Shown here piece by piece: positions 25,544-33,382 of a stretch of DNA of 64,000 nucleotides. This DNA comes from Streptomyces sp. NBC_01431. GTDB lineage: Bacteria > Actinomycetota > Actinomycetes > Streptomycetales > Streptomycetaceae. The translations under genes were made by a program, and so were the position numbers. Within the stretch, counting starts at the first letter, position 1, and every line of letters starts with the position of its first letter. Where the stretch lies: positions 3,534,001 through 3,598,000 of the forward strand of contig NZ_CP109496.1 in NCBI RefSeq assembly GCF_036231355.1, read 5' to 3'. The notes beneath the pieces were generated by a model. The model saw nothing but the letters and a program-made list of their open reading frames with translations. It was not told where the DNA came from and searched no databases.

Positions 25544-27141
25544 GACCGCCCTCGGTTCTTGACATCGGCGTCGTTCAGATCGGCCCTGGAGACGGCGGCC
25601 ACCGTGTCCGGGTCGAGGTCGAACAGAGTGCGCAGCGCGTCCGCGTAGCCGGCGCCGCCGGGTTCCGCGGCCAGCTGCTTGATCCGCACGGTCGGTGCGT
25701 GCAGGAGTTTGTCGACGACGCGGCGCACGGTCTGGGTGACCTCGGCGCGCTGCTTGTCGTCGAGTCCGGGCACCCGGCCCTCCAGGCGCGCGACCTCGCT
25801 GGCCACGACCTCGGCGGCCATGGCGCGCAGCGCCACCACGGTGGGCGTGATGTGTGCGGCCCGCTGGGCGGCGCCGAACGCGGCCACCTCGTCGGACACG
25901 ATCGAGCGCACCTGGTCCACATCGGCGGCCATCGGCGCGTCGGCGGACGCTTCGGCGAGCGACTCGATGTCCACGAGCCGCACCCCGGGGACGCGGTGCA
26001 CGGCGGCGTCGATGTCCCGCGGCATCGCGAGGTCGAGCAGCGCCAGCTTCACGGGCCCGGCCGGTACGGGAGCGACGCGCCCGGCACGGGAAAGACGCCG
26101 CTGGGTGTTCTCGGCCCAACTGCCGTGCAGCTCAAGGGAGTCGGCGTCGACACCCGGGGTCGCGGCGGCCGCGCCGTCGGCCCGGAGCGCCTCGTCCACC
26201 ACCCCGAACCCGGCGACCGCGGCACCCGCGACCGCCGTGCCAGGGAAGTCGACGGGGCACCCCGTGACAGCGGCGGCATCTGCCGACGCGGCCGGCTCGG
26301 CCGCCTTCAGCTCCTCGCCCACCGCGAAGGCCACGGCCTCGCCGGTGAGCACGAGGCCGGTGGCACCGGTGCAGGACACCGCCACGTCGACTCGTGTCAG
26401 TTCGCGTGCGACGTCGGCCATCGCCACGGCGCGCGCGGCCGTGCCCGACTCGCCGAGGATCTCGGCGAGGCGCTCGGCGCGGGCGTGGGTCCGGTTGGCG
26501 ACGACGATCTCGCGGATGCCGATCCGGCCCAGCGTCGCCGCGGCGAGCGAGGACATCGAACCGGCGCCGATCACCAGCGCCCGCTTGCCCTTGGCCCAGT
26601 CCTCGACCGGCTCGCCCGCGGCGAGCTGCTCCAGACCGAAGGTGACGAGCGACTGCCCGGCCCGGTCGATGCCGGTCTCGCTGTGGGCTCGCTTGCCGAC
26701 CCGCAGCGCCTGCTGGAACAGGTCGTTCAACAGGCGCCCCGCGGTGTGCAGTTCCTGCCCGAGCGCGAGGGTGTCCTTGATCTGCCCGAGGATCTGGCCC
26801 TCGCCGACGACCATCGAGTCGAGGCCGCAGGCCACCGAGAAGAGGTGGTGGACGGCCCGGTCCTCGTAGTGCACGTACAGATAGGGGGTCAGCTCTTCGA
26901 GGCCGACGCCGCTGTGCTGGGCGAGCAGCGTGGAGAGCTCGGCGACGCCGGCGTGGAACTTGTCCACGTCCGCGTACAGCTCGATCCGGTTGCAGGTGGC
27001 GAGCACCGCGGCCTCGGCGGCGGGCTCGGCGGCCAGCGTGTCGTGCAGCAGCTTGACCTGCGCGTCCGGGGAGAGGGAGGCTCGCTCCAGGACGCTCACG
27101 GGGGCGCTGCGGTGGCTCAGACCGACGACCAGGAGGCTCAT
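25540..27141 (-). CDS. hemA: glutamyl-tRNA reductase
   Basis: A 533-residue GluTR, which reduces glutamyl-tRNA to glutamate-1-semialdehyde, the committed step of C5 haem synthesis. The catalytic Cys50 is in AAVLATCNRIELYA. The NADPH site is ALVIGAGSMSSLAAATL. A C-terminal dimerisation helix region follows (VVASEVARLEGRVPGL...VRRVVDKLLHAP). Compared with other bacterial GluTRs (about 420-450 residues) there is an Ala/Gly-rich insertion of about 80 residues in the NADPH domain (near 275-360), a Streptomyces habit. Start ATG overlaps the rex stop. Confidence 0.97.
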   Translation of the reverse strand: MSLLVVGLSHRSAPVSVLERASLSPDAQVKLLHDTLAAEPAAEAAVLATCNRIELYADVDKFHAGVAELSTLLAQHSGVGLEELTPYLYVHYEDRAVHHLFSVACGLDSMVVGEGQILGQIKDTLALGQELHTAGRLLNDLFQQALRVGKRAHSETGIDRAGQSLVTFGLEQLAAGEPVEDWAKGKRALVIGAGSMSSLAAATLGRIGIREIVVANRTHARAERLAEILGESGTAARAVAMADVARELTRVDVAVSCTGATGLVLTGEAVAFAVGEELKAAEPAASADAAAVTGCPVDFPGTAVAGAAVAGFGVVDEALRADGAAAATPGVDADSLELHGSWAENTQRRLSRAGRVAPVPAGPVKLALLDLAMPRDIDAAVHRVPGVRLVDIESLAEASADAPMAADVDQVRSIVSDEVAAFGAAQRAAHITPTVVALRAMAAEVVASEVARLEGRVPGLDDKQRAEVTQTVRRVVDKLLHAPTVRIKQLAAEPGGAGYADALRTLFDLDPDTVAAVSRADLNDADVKNRGRS

Positions 27142-27911
27142 GCCGGCATCACGGCGGGCATGTCCCCGTCCGGTCCCTTCCGGACATTGCCCGCGCCACC
27201 GCGCACCGGCGGCACCACGGCCGCGGTGGCCTCGGCGACGGCGGCTTCCTCGCCGGCCTTGCGCTGCTCGTGGAAGGCGAGGATCTGGAGCTCGATGGAG
27301 AGGTCGACCTTGCGCACGTCGACGCCCTCGGGCACCGACAGGACCGTCGGCGCGAAGTTCAGGATGGAGGTGACTCCGGCGGCGACCAGGCGGTCGCAGA
27401 CCTGCTGGGCGGCGCCCGCCGGGGTCGCGATGACCCCGATCGACACGCCGTTGTCGCTGATGATCTTCTCCAGGTCGTCGGTGTGCCGCACCGGCATGCC
27501 TGCCACCGGCTTCCCGGCCATCGCGGGGTCGGCGTCTATCAGGGCCGCGACGCGGAAACCACGGGAGGCGAAGCCGCCGTAGTTGGCGAGCGCGGCGCCG
27601 AGGTTGCCGATACCGACGATGACAACCGGCCAGTCCTGGGTCAGCCCCAGTTCCCGGGAGATCTGGTAGACGAGATACTCGACGTCGTACCCGACACCGC
27701 GGGTGCCGTACGAGCCCAGGTACGAGAAGTCCTTGCGCAGCTTCGCGGAGTTGACCCCGGCGGCGGCCGCGAGCTCCTCGGAGGAGACCGTCGGCACGGA
27801 GCGCTCCGAAAGTCCGGTGAGCGCGCGCAGGTACAGCGGAAGCCTGGCGACCGTGGCCTCGGGGATTCCTCGGCTTCGGGTCGCCGGTCGGTGAGTTCGG
27901 CCAGTTGCCAC
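27138..27911 (-). CDS. rex: redox-sensing transcriptional repressor Rex
   Basis: A 257-residue Rex. The N-terminal winged helix (about 1-80: RSRGIPEATVARLPLYLRAL...VSSEELAAAAGVNSAKLRKD) reads the operator. The Rossmann domain (VVIVGIGNLGAALANY) senses the NADH/NAD+ ratio. The sequence is nearly the S. coelicolor Rex as I remember it through residue 200. The GTG at 27911 (MATGRTHRPATRS) has AGGAG upstream; the longer frame upstream crosses the operator and is a shadow. Rex represses its own operon, releasing hemACD when NADH rises. Its stop overlaps hemA by 4 nt. Confidence 0.97.
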   Translation of the reverse strand: MATGRTHRPATRSRGIPEATVARLPLYLRALTGLSERSVPTVSSEELAAAAGVNSAKLRKDFSYLGSYGTRGVGYDVEYLVYQISRELGLTQDWPVVIVGIGNLGAALANYGGFASRGFRVAALIDADPAMAGKPVAGMPVRHTDDLEKIISDNGVSIGVIATPAGAAQQVCDRLVAAGVTSILNFAPTVLSVPEGVDVRKVDLSIELQILAFHEQRKAGEEAAVAEATAAVVPPVRGGAGNVRKGPDGDMPAVMPA

Positions 27912-27987
27912 GGTGCTCCTGCGGGATGAGCGGGGCTGTAGGCGGCCACACGTTCCAGGGCCGCCCCGTCGGATGCAGGCTATGTCT

Positions 27988-28006
27988 TTGTGAACGCGTG
28001 CACAAA
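27988..28006. promoter_or_regulatory. Rex operator (ROP) upstream of rex-hemACD
   Basis: TTGTGAACGCGTGCACAAA matches the published Streptomyces ROP consensus (TTGTGAACGCGTTCACAA-type palindrome) with one mismatch in the right arm. It lies 77 bp upstream of the rex GTG, so binding of Rex would block its own promoter. Confidence 0.9.
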
Positions 28007-28092
28007 GATGGTGTCCGCTTTGTCCGAGCAAAGTGACCGGGCTCACGCGAGTCGAGGAGGGAATCGCGGAACCACAGACGGGTTCAGTCCGT

Positions 28093-28242
28093 TCAGGACC
28101 CGAAGGGGGCAAAGCCGCACACTCTCCTCACAGCGATACCCCCGAACCACAGCAAAACGACCATGATGGTAACCGCAACCATCACGATCCCCATCATCTC
28201 GCTGCTCAGCCGCCCAGCGCCCGGAACTGCGCCGGTGCTCAC
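28093..28242 (-). CDS. possible 49-residue membrane protein
   Basis: A GTG at 28242 follows the stop of the glutaredoxin-like gene by one base (TGA-A-GTG). The product has a polar N-terminus, one long hydrophobic span (MMGIVMVAVTIMVVLLWFGG) and a short basic tail. An internal ATG at 28197 is an alternative start. Tight linkage suggests an operon with the thioredoxin-fold gene upstream. No homologue family is recognised. Confidence 0.45.
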   Translation of the reverse strand: MSTGAVPGAGRLSSEMMGIVMVAVTIMVVLLWFGGIAVRRVCGFAPFGS

Positions 28243-28243
28243 T

Positions 28244-28540
28244 TCAGCCGGCCAGTGCGCCCTTGAGCCGGGCCGGGTCCACGCGCCAGAAGGTGTGCTG
28301 CTCGCCGTCGACCAGCACCACCGGGATCTGCTCCCAGTACTCCTTGTACAACGCCTCGTCCTGGGTGATGTCCTTCTTCTCCCAGGACGCGCCCGTCTCG
28401 GCACACACGGCCTCGATCACCTCCTGTGCGTCGTCGCACAAATGGCAGCCGGGCTTCCCGATCAGCGTGACCATCCGCCCGGCGGGGTCCCGCTGCGGCT
28501 GCTTCTTCGTACGTCGCGGCAAGAAACTCATGCCTCCCAT
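28244..28540 (-). CDS. glutaredoxin-like thiol-disulfide protein
   Basis: A 98-residue thioredoxin-fold protein with the active-site motif KPGCHLCDDAQ (CxxC, near 30-33) and the cis-Pro region QIPVVLVDG. These DUF836-type proteins are small cytoplasmic redox proteins. An ATG nine bases downstream (28531) is an alternative start. It lies upstream of rex-hemACD on the same strand, as in the corresponding Mycobacterium gene order, but the Rex operator and promoter lie between. Confidence 0.88.
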   Translation of the reverse strand: MGGMSFLPRRTKKQPQRDPAGRMVTLIGKPGCHLCDDAQEVIEAVCAETGASWEKKDITQDEALYKEYWEQIPVVLVDGEQHTFWRVDPARLKGALAG

Positions 28541-28671
28541 TCTCCAACCCCCACGCCTCCCGGGAACCCCATAAGCCCGGATCGTCCGTTTAACACGGTG
28601 GCCTCGGAGAGTTCACGCCATCGCTCCCCGGCGAGTCGGGAACTTCCGAACAGACTGGCTATGCTCACGGC

Positions 28672-29619
28672 ATGGCCGCACTGGGATGGCTCACCCCTCG
28701 TAGGCGCTCGGCGACAGCACGCAGCGTGCTGGCCGGCGAGGCCGCAGCCGAGGCAGCCCGCAAGTCCTCGCAGGAACTGGCAGAGCTCGCAGCACTGGCG
28801 GACACAGCCGCCGAGCGGCCCTCGGAGCCGGACTTCCCCGTCGTGGGGGACGACCTCGCCGCGGCCTTCTTCGACCTCGACAACACCGTGATGCAGGGCG
28901 CCGCCCTCTTCCACTTCGGCCGGGGCCTGTACAAGCGGAAGTTCTTCCAGCGCCGCGAGCTCGCGAAGTTTGCCTGGCAGCAGGCCTGGTTCCGGCTCGC
29001 CGGCGTCGAGGACCCCGAGCACATGCAGGACGCCCGCGACAGCGCCCTGTCCATCGTCAAGGGCCACCGCGTCTCCGAGCTGATGTCGATCGGCGAGGAG
29101 ATCTACGACGAGTACATGGCCGACCGCATCTGGCCCGGCACCCGTGCGCTGGCCCAGGCCCACCTCGACGCGGGCCAGAAGGTCTGGCTGGTGACGGCCG
29201 CGCCGGTCGAGACCGCCACGATCATCGCCCGCCGCCTGGGCCTGACCGGCGCGCTCGGCACGGTCGCCGAGTCCGTGGGCGGTGTCTATACGGGACGCTT
29301 GGTGGGCGAGCCGCTGCACGGGCCGGCCAAGGCGGAGGCGGTGCGGGCACTGGCCGCCGCCGAGGGACTCGATCTGTCGCGCTGTGCCGCGTACAGCGAC
29401 TCGCACAACGACATCCCGATGCTCTCGCTCGTCGGCCACCCCTACGCCATCAACCCGGACGCCAAACTCCGCAAGTACGCCCGCGACCGCGAGTGGCGCC
29501 TGCGCGACTACCGCACCGGCCGCAAGGCCGCGAAGCTCGGCATCCCGGCCGCCGCCGGCGTGGGCGCGCTGGCGGGCGGCACGGCCGCCGCCGTGGCCCT
29601 GCACCGCCGCCGGCGGTAG
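28672..29619 (+). CDS. HAD-IB phosphatase (SerB1/CicA-like)
   Basis: A 315-residue HAD-superfamily IB hydrolase. The nucleophile motif is [14 protein letters not shown] (near 63-76). Motif II is WLVTAAPVE, and the Asp-rich motif is [11 protein letters not shown] (near 242-252). It resembles M. tuberculosis SerB1 and Caulobacter CicA; the substrate is not certain and it need not be phosphoserine. An Ala-rich N-terminal extension of about 60 residues precedes the domain, and a hydrophobic, Arg-capped C-terminus ([26 protein letters not shown], described by feature) could anchor it to the membrane. Precedes bldN. Confidence 0.92.
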   Translation: MAALGWLTPRRRSATARSVLAGEAAAEAARKSSQELAELAALADTAAERPSEPDFPVVGDDLAAAFFDLDNTVMQGAALFHFGRGLYKRKFFQRRELAKFAWQQAWFRLAGVEDPEHMQDARDSALSIVKGHRVSELMSIGEEIYDEYMADRIWPGTRALAQAHLDAGQKVWLVTAAPVETATIIARRLGLTGALGTVAESVGGVYTGRLVGEPLHGPAKAEAVRALAAAEGLDLSRCAAYSDSHNDIPMLSLVGHPYAINPDAKLRKYARDREWRLRDYRTGRKAAKLGIPAAAGVGALAGGTAAAVALHRRRR

Positions 29620-29940
29620 CCGACAGCCGGAATATTCGATTGCGGGGGTTTCGCCCCCATCCCCCGTGGCCCGCCTGCCCCGTTGCCGACACCCGGGCAC
29701 AACAGATCCCCGGCACGGACAGATCTCGAAGCAATCCGATCAACTTCTGCTCACGATGTGCGACTTGAACAGCTACATAGACGTAACAGAAGCGACGGAA
29801 TCGACGATTTGAGCAACTGGGTGTAGCGCTCCCTGCACGAAGCGTTATTCTCCTCAGACGCAATCCGGAACCCGCACATCGCCACGATGGGTGAACGGTT
29901 CCGCACTGCACGTGATGGAAGCTCTGCCTCTGGGAGTCCC
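29620..29940. promoter_or_regulatory. intergenic region upstream of bldN
   Basis: 321 bp, distinctly AT-richer from about 29720 to 29860 than its surroundings, which fits a regulated promoter. A GGGGGTTTCGCCCCC hairpin at 29644-29658 probably ends the HAD gene. In S. coelicolor bldN is repressed by BldD; I see no site that I can assign with confidence. The GGGAG ribosome binding site is at 29932-29936. Confidence 0.55.
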
Positions 29941-30729
29941 GTGTACCCACACGTCGGGGTTGACGCCTCGGGCCTGGCTACGCTGCGCGGGGCGGTCATC
30001 GACCGCCTGCGCGTCTTCGTCCCCACCGCGTACGCCGGCGCCCCTGCCTTCGCCACCGCAACACCCGTCGGGCCCTGCTATGCCCTGGCCGACGGTGGCG
30101 CCGCAGTCGGTAGACGGAGCGGCGGCCGCAGCACGGGCACGTCCGCGACGTCCACCGTCCGCCGGCCCACCGCCGACAGCGACAGCGCCCGCATGATGGA
30201 CCTCGTCGAACGCGCACAGGCCGGCGAGGCCGACGCCTTCGGGCGGCTCTACGACCAGTACAGCGACACGGTCTACCGCTACATCTACTACCGCGTCGGC
30301 GGCAAGGCGACGGCCGAGGACCTCACCAGCGAGACGTTCCTGCGCGCGCTGCGCCGGATCTCCACCTTCACCTGGCAGGGCCGCGACTTCGGCGCCTGGC
30401 TGGTCACGATCGCGCGCAACCTGGTCGCCGACCACTTCAAGTCGAGCCGTTTCCGGCTCGAAGTGACCACCGGCGAAATGCTCGACGCCAACGAGGTCGA
30501 GCGCTCCCCGGAGGACTCCGTCCTGGAGTCCCTCTCCAACGCCGCCCTGCTCGAAGCCGTACGCAAGCTCAATCCGCAGCAGCAGGAGTGCGTCACCCTG
30601 CGCTTCCTCCAGGGCCTCTCGGTCGCCGAGACCGCCCGCGTCATGGGCAAGAACGAGGGTGCGATCAAGACCCTCCAGTACCGGGCCGTGCGCACCCTCG
30701 CGCGGCTCCTCCCGGAAGACGCCCGCTGA
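29941..30729 (+). CDS. bldN: RNA polymerase sigma factor BldN (pro-sigma form)
   Basis: A 262-residue ECF-family sigma factor. It has an unusual N-terminal pro-sequence of about 85 residues (VYPHVGVDASGLATLR... onward) that is removed to give the mature sigma. Region 2 follows (ARMMDLVERAQAGEADAFGRLYDQYSDTVYRYIYYRVG...AWLVTIARNLVADHF) and region 4 (QQQECVTLRFLQGLSVAETARVMGKNEGAIKTLQYRAVRTLARLL). This is near-identical to S. coelicolor BldN as I remember it. BldN directs aerial-hypha genes (chaplins, rodlins, bldM). The GTG at 29941 is preferred over upstream codons. Its anti-sigma gene follows. Confidence 0.97.
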   Translation: MYPHVGVDASGLATLRGAVIDRLRVFVPTAYAGAPAFATATPVGPCYALADGGAAVGRRSGGRSTGTSATSTVRRPTADSDSARMMDLVERAQAGEADAFGRLYDQYSDTVYRYIYYRVGGKATAEDLTSETFLRALRRISTFTWQGRDFGAWLVTIARNLVADHFKSSRFRLEVTTGEMLDANEVERSPEDSVLESLSNAALLEAVRKLNPQQQECVTLRFLQGLSVAETARVMGKNEGAIKTLQYRAVRTLARLLPEDAR

Positions 30730-30833
30730 CCTGCCCCGCCTCCTCCCGGACGACGCCGGTCGATCCGCCCGGGGCGGGCCAAACTCACCTTCGGTGAGCG
30801 CCCGATAACGCTGCGATCCGATCATCCTTCCTC

Positions 30834-30862
30834 CGTAACCCAAGTGCCGCGTCCGTCGTTGT
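30834..30862 (+). promoter_or_regulatory. candidate sigma-BldN promoter of rsbN
   Basis: CGTAAC (30834-30839) and CGTTGT (30857-30862) are separated by 17 bp, close to the reported sigma-BldN consensus (CGTAAC, about 16 bp, CGTTGA). It lies 131 bp upstream of the rsbN start. In S. venezuelae rsbN is itself a sigma-BldN target, so the match is biologically sensible. Confidence 0.55.
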
Positions 30863-30992
30863 CCGGAATGAAGGCTCCCTGTGGTCACGCCATGTCCACA
30901 GCCGCTCACTCGATCGTGTGGATGTGCTCAAGGCGTGCAACCTTCCAGGCCCCTTGGGGAGTCGACCGTGATGACGAGAGGAGGTGCCGCCA

Positions 30993-32177
30993 GTGATCGC
31001 GAACGTATCGGCGCACCGGCGGGCGAACGCCTTCGCCCAGGCCCTGGAAGAAGCCTCGGCGGCCGACCAGGAGACACCCGATACCGGAACGGCCGAACAG
31101 GCCGACACCGGAAGGATGTTGACCCTGGCGGGTGGGCTCGGCGAACTGCCGAAACCGGAGATGGACCCGCAGGTCAAGGTGGAGCAGCGAACGCTGCTCA
31201 TGGCCGAGATGGAGCGGATGTTCGCCGGCGGCGCTGCCGCCGACCCTCAGGTGCCCGAGCAGCGGACCGGCCGCGGCGCCCACCGGGCGGCGTCGCTCCG
31301 GAAATTGCGACCCCGCTCCCGCTGGTCCAAGGGCATCGCGGCGGGCGGACTCAGCATCGGTGTGGCAGCGGGCGCGTTCAGCGGAGTGGCCGCTGCGAGT
31401 TCCGACGCCCTTCCCGGTGATTCCCTGTACGGGCTGAAGCGCGGCATGGAAGACCTGAAGCTCGGTATGGCCGACGACGACGCCAGCCGGGGTGAGCTCT
31501 ACCTCGACCAGGCGTCCACCCGGCTCTCCGAGGCGCGCCGCCTGATGGAGCGGGGTCGTGCGGGCGACCTCGACCACGAGCAGCTCGGGGAGGTCCGCCG
31601 CGCCCTGAACGGCATGGAGCACGACGCCTCCGAAGGCCACCGCCTGCTGCACGAGGCCTATGCGCGGGACGGCTCCATCGCCCCCATCGCCGCGCTGAAC
31701 TCGTTCGCCCAGGCGCACCGCGACAGTTGGAGCAAACTCCGCGGCAAGCTGCCCGCCCAGCTGACCGATGTCGGCGACAAGGTGAGCTCAGTCTTCGCCG
31801 CCATAGACCAGGAGGTCGGGCCGCTCCAGTCGATGCTGCCCAAGACGTCGTCCACGACGCACGGCCGGACCGGCTCGTCGCGCCCCGGCGCCTCCTCCGG
31901 CACCGCTCACCCGTCCACCCCGTCCTCGTCCGGCTCCTCGGGCCACGGCACGCCGCCCACCAGTGGCAAGCCGCAGCCTTCGGGCCCCCCGTCGAACGAG
32001 GGCCTCCTCGGCGGCAACACGGGCGGCCTGTTCGAGCCGGGCACCGGGGTCACCGCCCCCGGCCAGCCGGGCCAGCCCGCCAGGCCCCCGGTCCCGGACG
32101 TCACCCTGCCCCCGCTCCTGCCGGGCCTGCTGCCGGGCCTGGGCATTGACGGGGACAAGACGGAGAAGACGGAGTAG
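30993..32177 (+). CDS. rsbN: anti-sigma factor RsbN (DUF5667)
   Basis: A 394-residue single-pass membrane protein. The cytosolic N-terminus (about 1-105: ANVSAHRRANAFAQALEEAS) is the part that binds sigma-BldN in the characterised homologue. A membrane span lies at about 111-130 (GIAAGGLSIGVAAGAFSGVA). The DUF5667 domain follows outside (LPGDSLYGLKRGMEDLKLGMA...), then a long Ser/Pro/Gly-rich tail. GTG at 30993 with GAGAGGAGGTG upstream, complementary to the 16S end; the GTG at 30984 would overlap that site. It restrains BldN until development. A 23-bp hairpin ends the transcript. Confidence 0.93.
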   Translation: MIANVSAHRRANAFAQALEEASAADQETPDTGTAEQADTGRMLTLAGGLGELPKPEMDPQVKVEQRTLLMAEMERMFAGGAAADPQVPEQRTGRGAHRAASLRKLRPRSRWSKGIAAGGLSIGVAAGAFSGVAAASSDALPGDSLYGLKRGMEDLKLGMADDDASRGELYLDQASTRLSEARRLMERGRAGDLDHEQLGEVRRALNGMEHDASEGHRLLHEAYARDGSIAPIAALNSFAQAHRDSWSKLRGKLPAQLTDVGDKVSSVFAAIDQEVGPLQSMLPKTSSTTHGRTGSSRPGASSGTAHPSTPSSSGSSGHGTPPTSGKPQPSGPPSNEGLLGGNTGGLFEPGTGVTAPGQPGQPARPPVPDVTLPPLLPGLLPGLGIDGDKTEKTE

Positions 32178-32180
32178 GTA

Positions 32181-32230
32181 CGGATGTGACTGAGGGGCCG
32201 GGGTTCTCCCCGGCCCCTCAGTCACATCCG
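32181..32230. terminator. perfect 23-bp bidirectional hairpin after rsbN
   Basis: A 23-base arm at 32181-32203 and its exact inverse at 32208-32230 flank a TTCT loop. It starts 4 bp after the rsbN stop and faces the 3' end of the convergent acyltransferase gene at 32313. Confidence 0.92.
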
Positions 32231-32312
32231 GCGCGACCCGCGCCCGCAACAGAACACCCACAACAGAACCCGGACCTCAGAAGAACCCCGGACCCCAGAG
32301 GCACCCCGGGCC

Positions 32313-33368
32313 TCAGAAGAACACGGACCTCCGCTGCACGAGCAGCTTGTACAGCGTGTGCTGGATCTGCTCCCGCACCTGGTCCGTGAGGTTGAACATC
32401 AGCATCGGGTCCTCCGCCGCCTCCGGCGGATACCCGTCCGTCGGGATCGGCTCGCCGAACTGGATCGTCCACTTCGTCGGCAGCGGCACGAGCCCCATCG
32501 GGCCGAGCCACGGGAACGTCGGCGTGATGGGGAAGTACGGGATCCCAAGCAGCCGGGCCAGCGTCTTGGCGTTCCCGATCATCGGGTAGATCTCCTCCGC
32601 GCCGACGATCGAGCACGGCACGATGGGCGTGCCCGCCTTCAGCGCCGTCGACACGAAGCCGCCCCGCCCGAACCGCTGTAGCTTGTACCGGTCGCCGAAC
32701 GGCTTGCCGATGCCCTTGAACCCCTCCGGCATCACGCCGACGACCTCGCCGCGCTCCAGGAGCGCCTGGGCGTCCTCCGAACAGGCCAGGGTGTGCCCGG
32801 CCTTGCGGGCCAGTTCGTTGACGACCGGCAGCATGAACACCAAGTCGGCCGCGAGCAGCCGCAGATGCCGCCCGGCCGGATGGTGGTCGTGGACGGCCAC
32901 CTGCATCATCAGCCCGTCCAGCGGCAGCGTCCCGGAGTGGTTGGCGACGACGAGCGCCCCGCCCTCGGCCGGGATGTTCTCGACGCCCTTCACCTCCACC
33001 CGGAAGTACTTCTCGTAGAACGGCCGCAGGATCGACATCAGGACCTGGTCGGTGAGCTCCTTGTCGTAGCCGAACTCGTCGACGTCGTACTCACCGGTGA
33101 TCCGCCGCCGCAGGAAGGACAGGCCGCCCGCGATGCGCCGGTCCCAGCCGCCGTACTGCCCTGCGGGTGCCGCCGCAGCGGCCCCGGAAGCCTCCTCGGT
33201 GGCCTCGTGGGCCACCGGCAGTGCGCTGACCGGCGCCGCGGGCCTGTCGAGCGGCTGAGCCACCGGGTCGACCTTGCGGCGGCCCGCGGCCGGGCGCCTG
33301 CGGCCGGTGCGTTGCGCGCTCTGGCGCGAGCGGTCGTCGTCGAACGGGATGACCTTGGCGTCCGCCAT
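32313..33368 (-). CDS. lysophospholipid acyltransferase (PlsC-like)
   Basis: A 351-residue membrane-associated acyltransferase. The catalytic NHxxxxD motif is VVANHSGTLPLDG (near 158-170). The second motif is GVMPEGFKGIGKPF, and the P-loop-like VPCSIVGAEEIYP follows. This group esterifies lysophospholipids or related glycerol acceptors. The N-terminal 75 residues are low-complexity and polar. The ATG at 33368 has GAGGAG ten bases upstream, and lies 14 bp after the stop of the epimerase gene, so the two are co-transcribed. The same pair stands together in Mycobacterium (Rv0501-Rv0502 by recall). Confidence 0.92.
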   Translation of the reverse strand: MADAKVIPFDDDRSRQSAQRTGRRRPAAGRRKVDPVAQPLDRPAAPVSALPVAHEATEEASGAAAAAPAGQYGGWDRRIAGGLSFLRRRITGEYDVDEFGYDKELTDQVLMSILRPFYEKYFRVEVKGVENIPAEGGALVVANHSGTLPLDGLMMQVAVHDHHPAGRHLRLLAADLVFMLPVVNELARKAGHTLACSEDAQALLERGEVVGVMPEGFKGIGKPFGDRYKLQRFGRGGFVSTALKAGTPIVPCSIVGAEEIYPMIGNAKTLARLLGIPYFPITPTFPWLGPMGLVPLPTKWTIQFGEPIPTDGYPPEAAEDPMLMFNLTDQVREQIQHTLYKLLVQRRSVFF

Positions 33369-33382
33369 CGTTGGTGCGCTCC

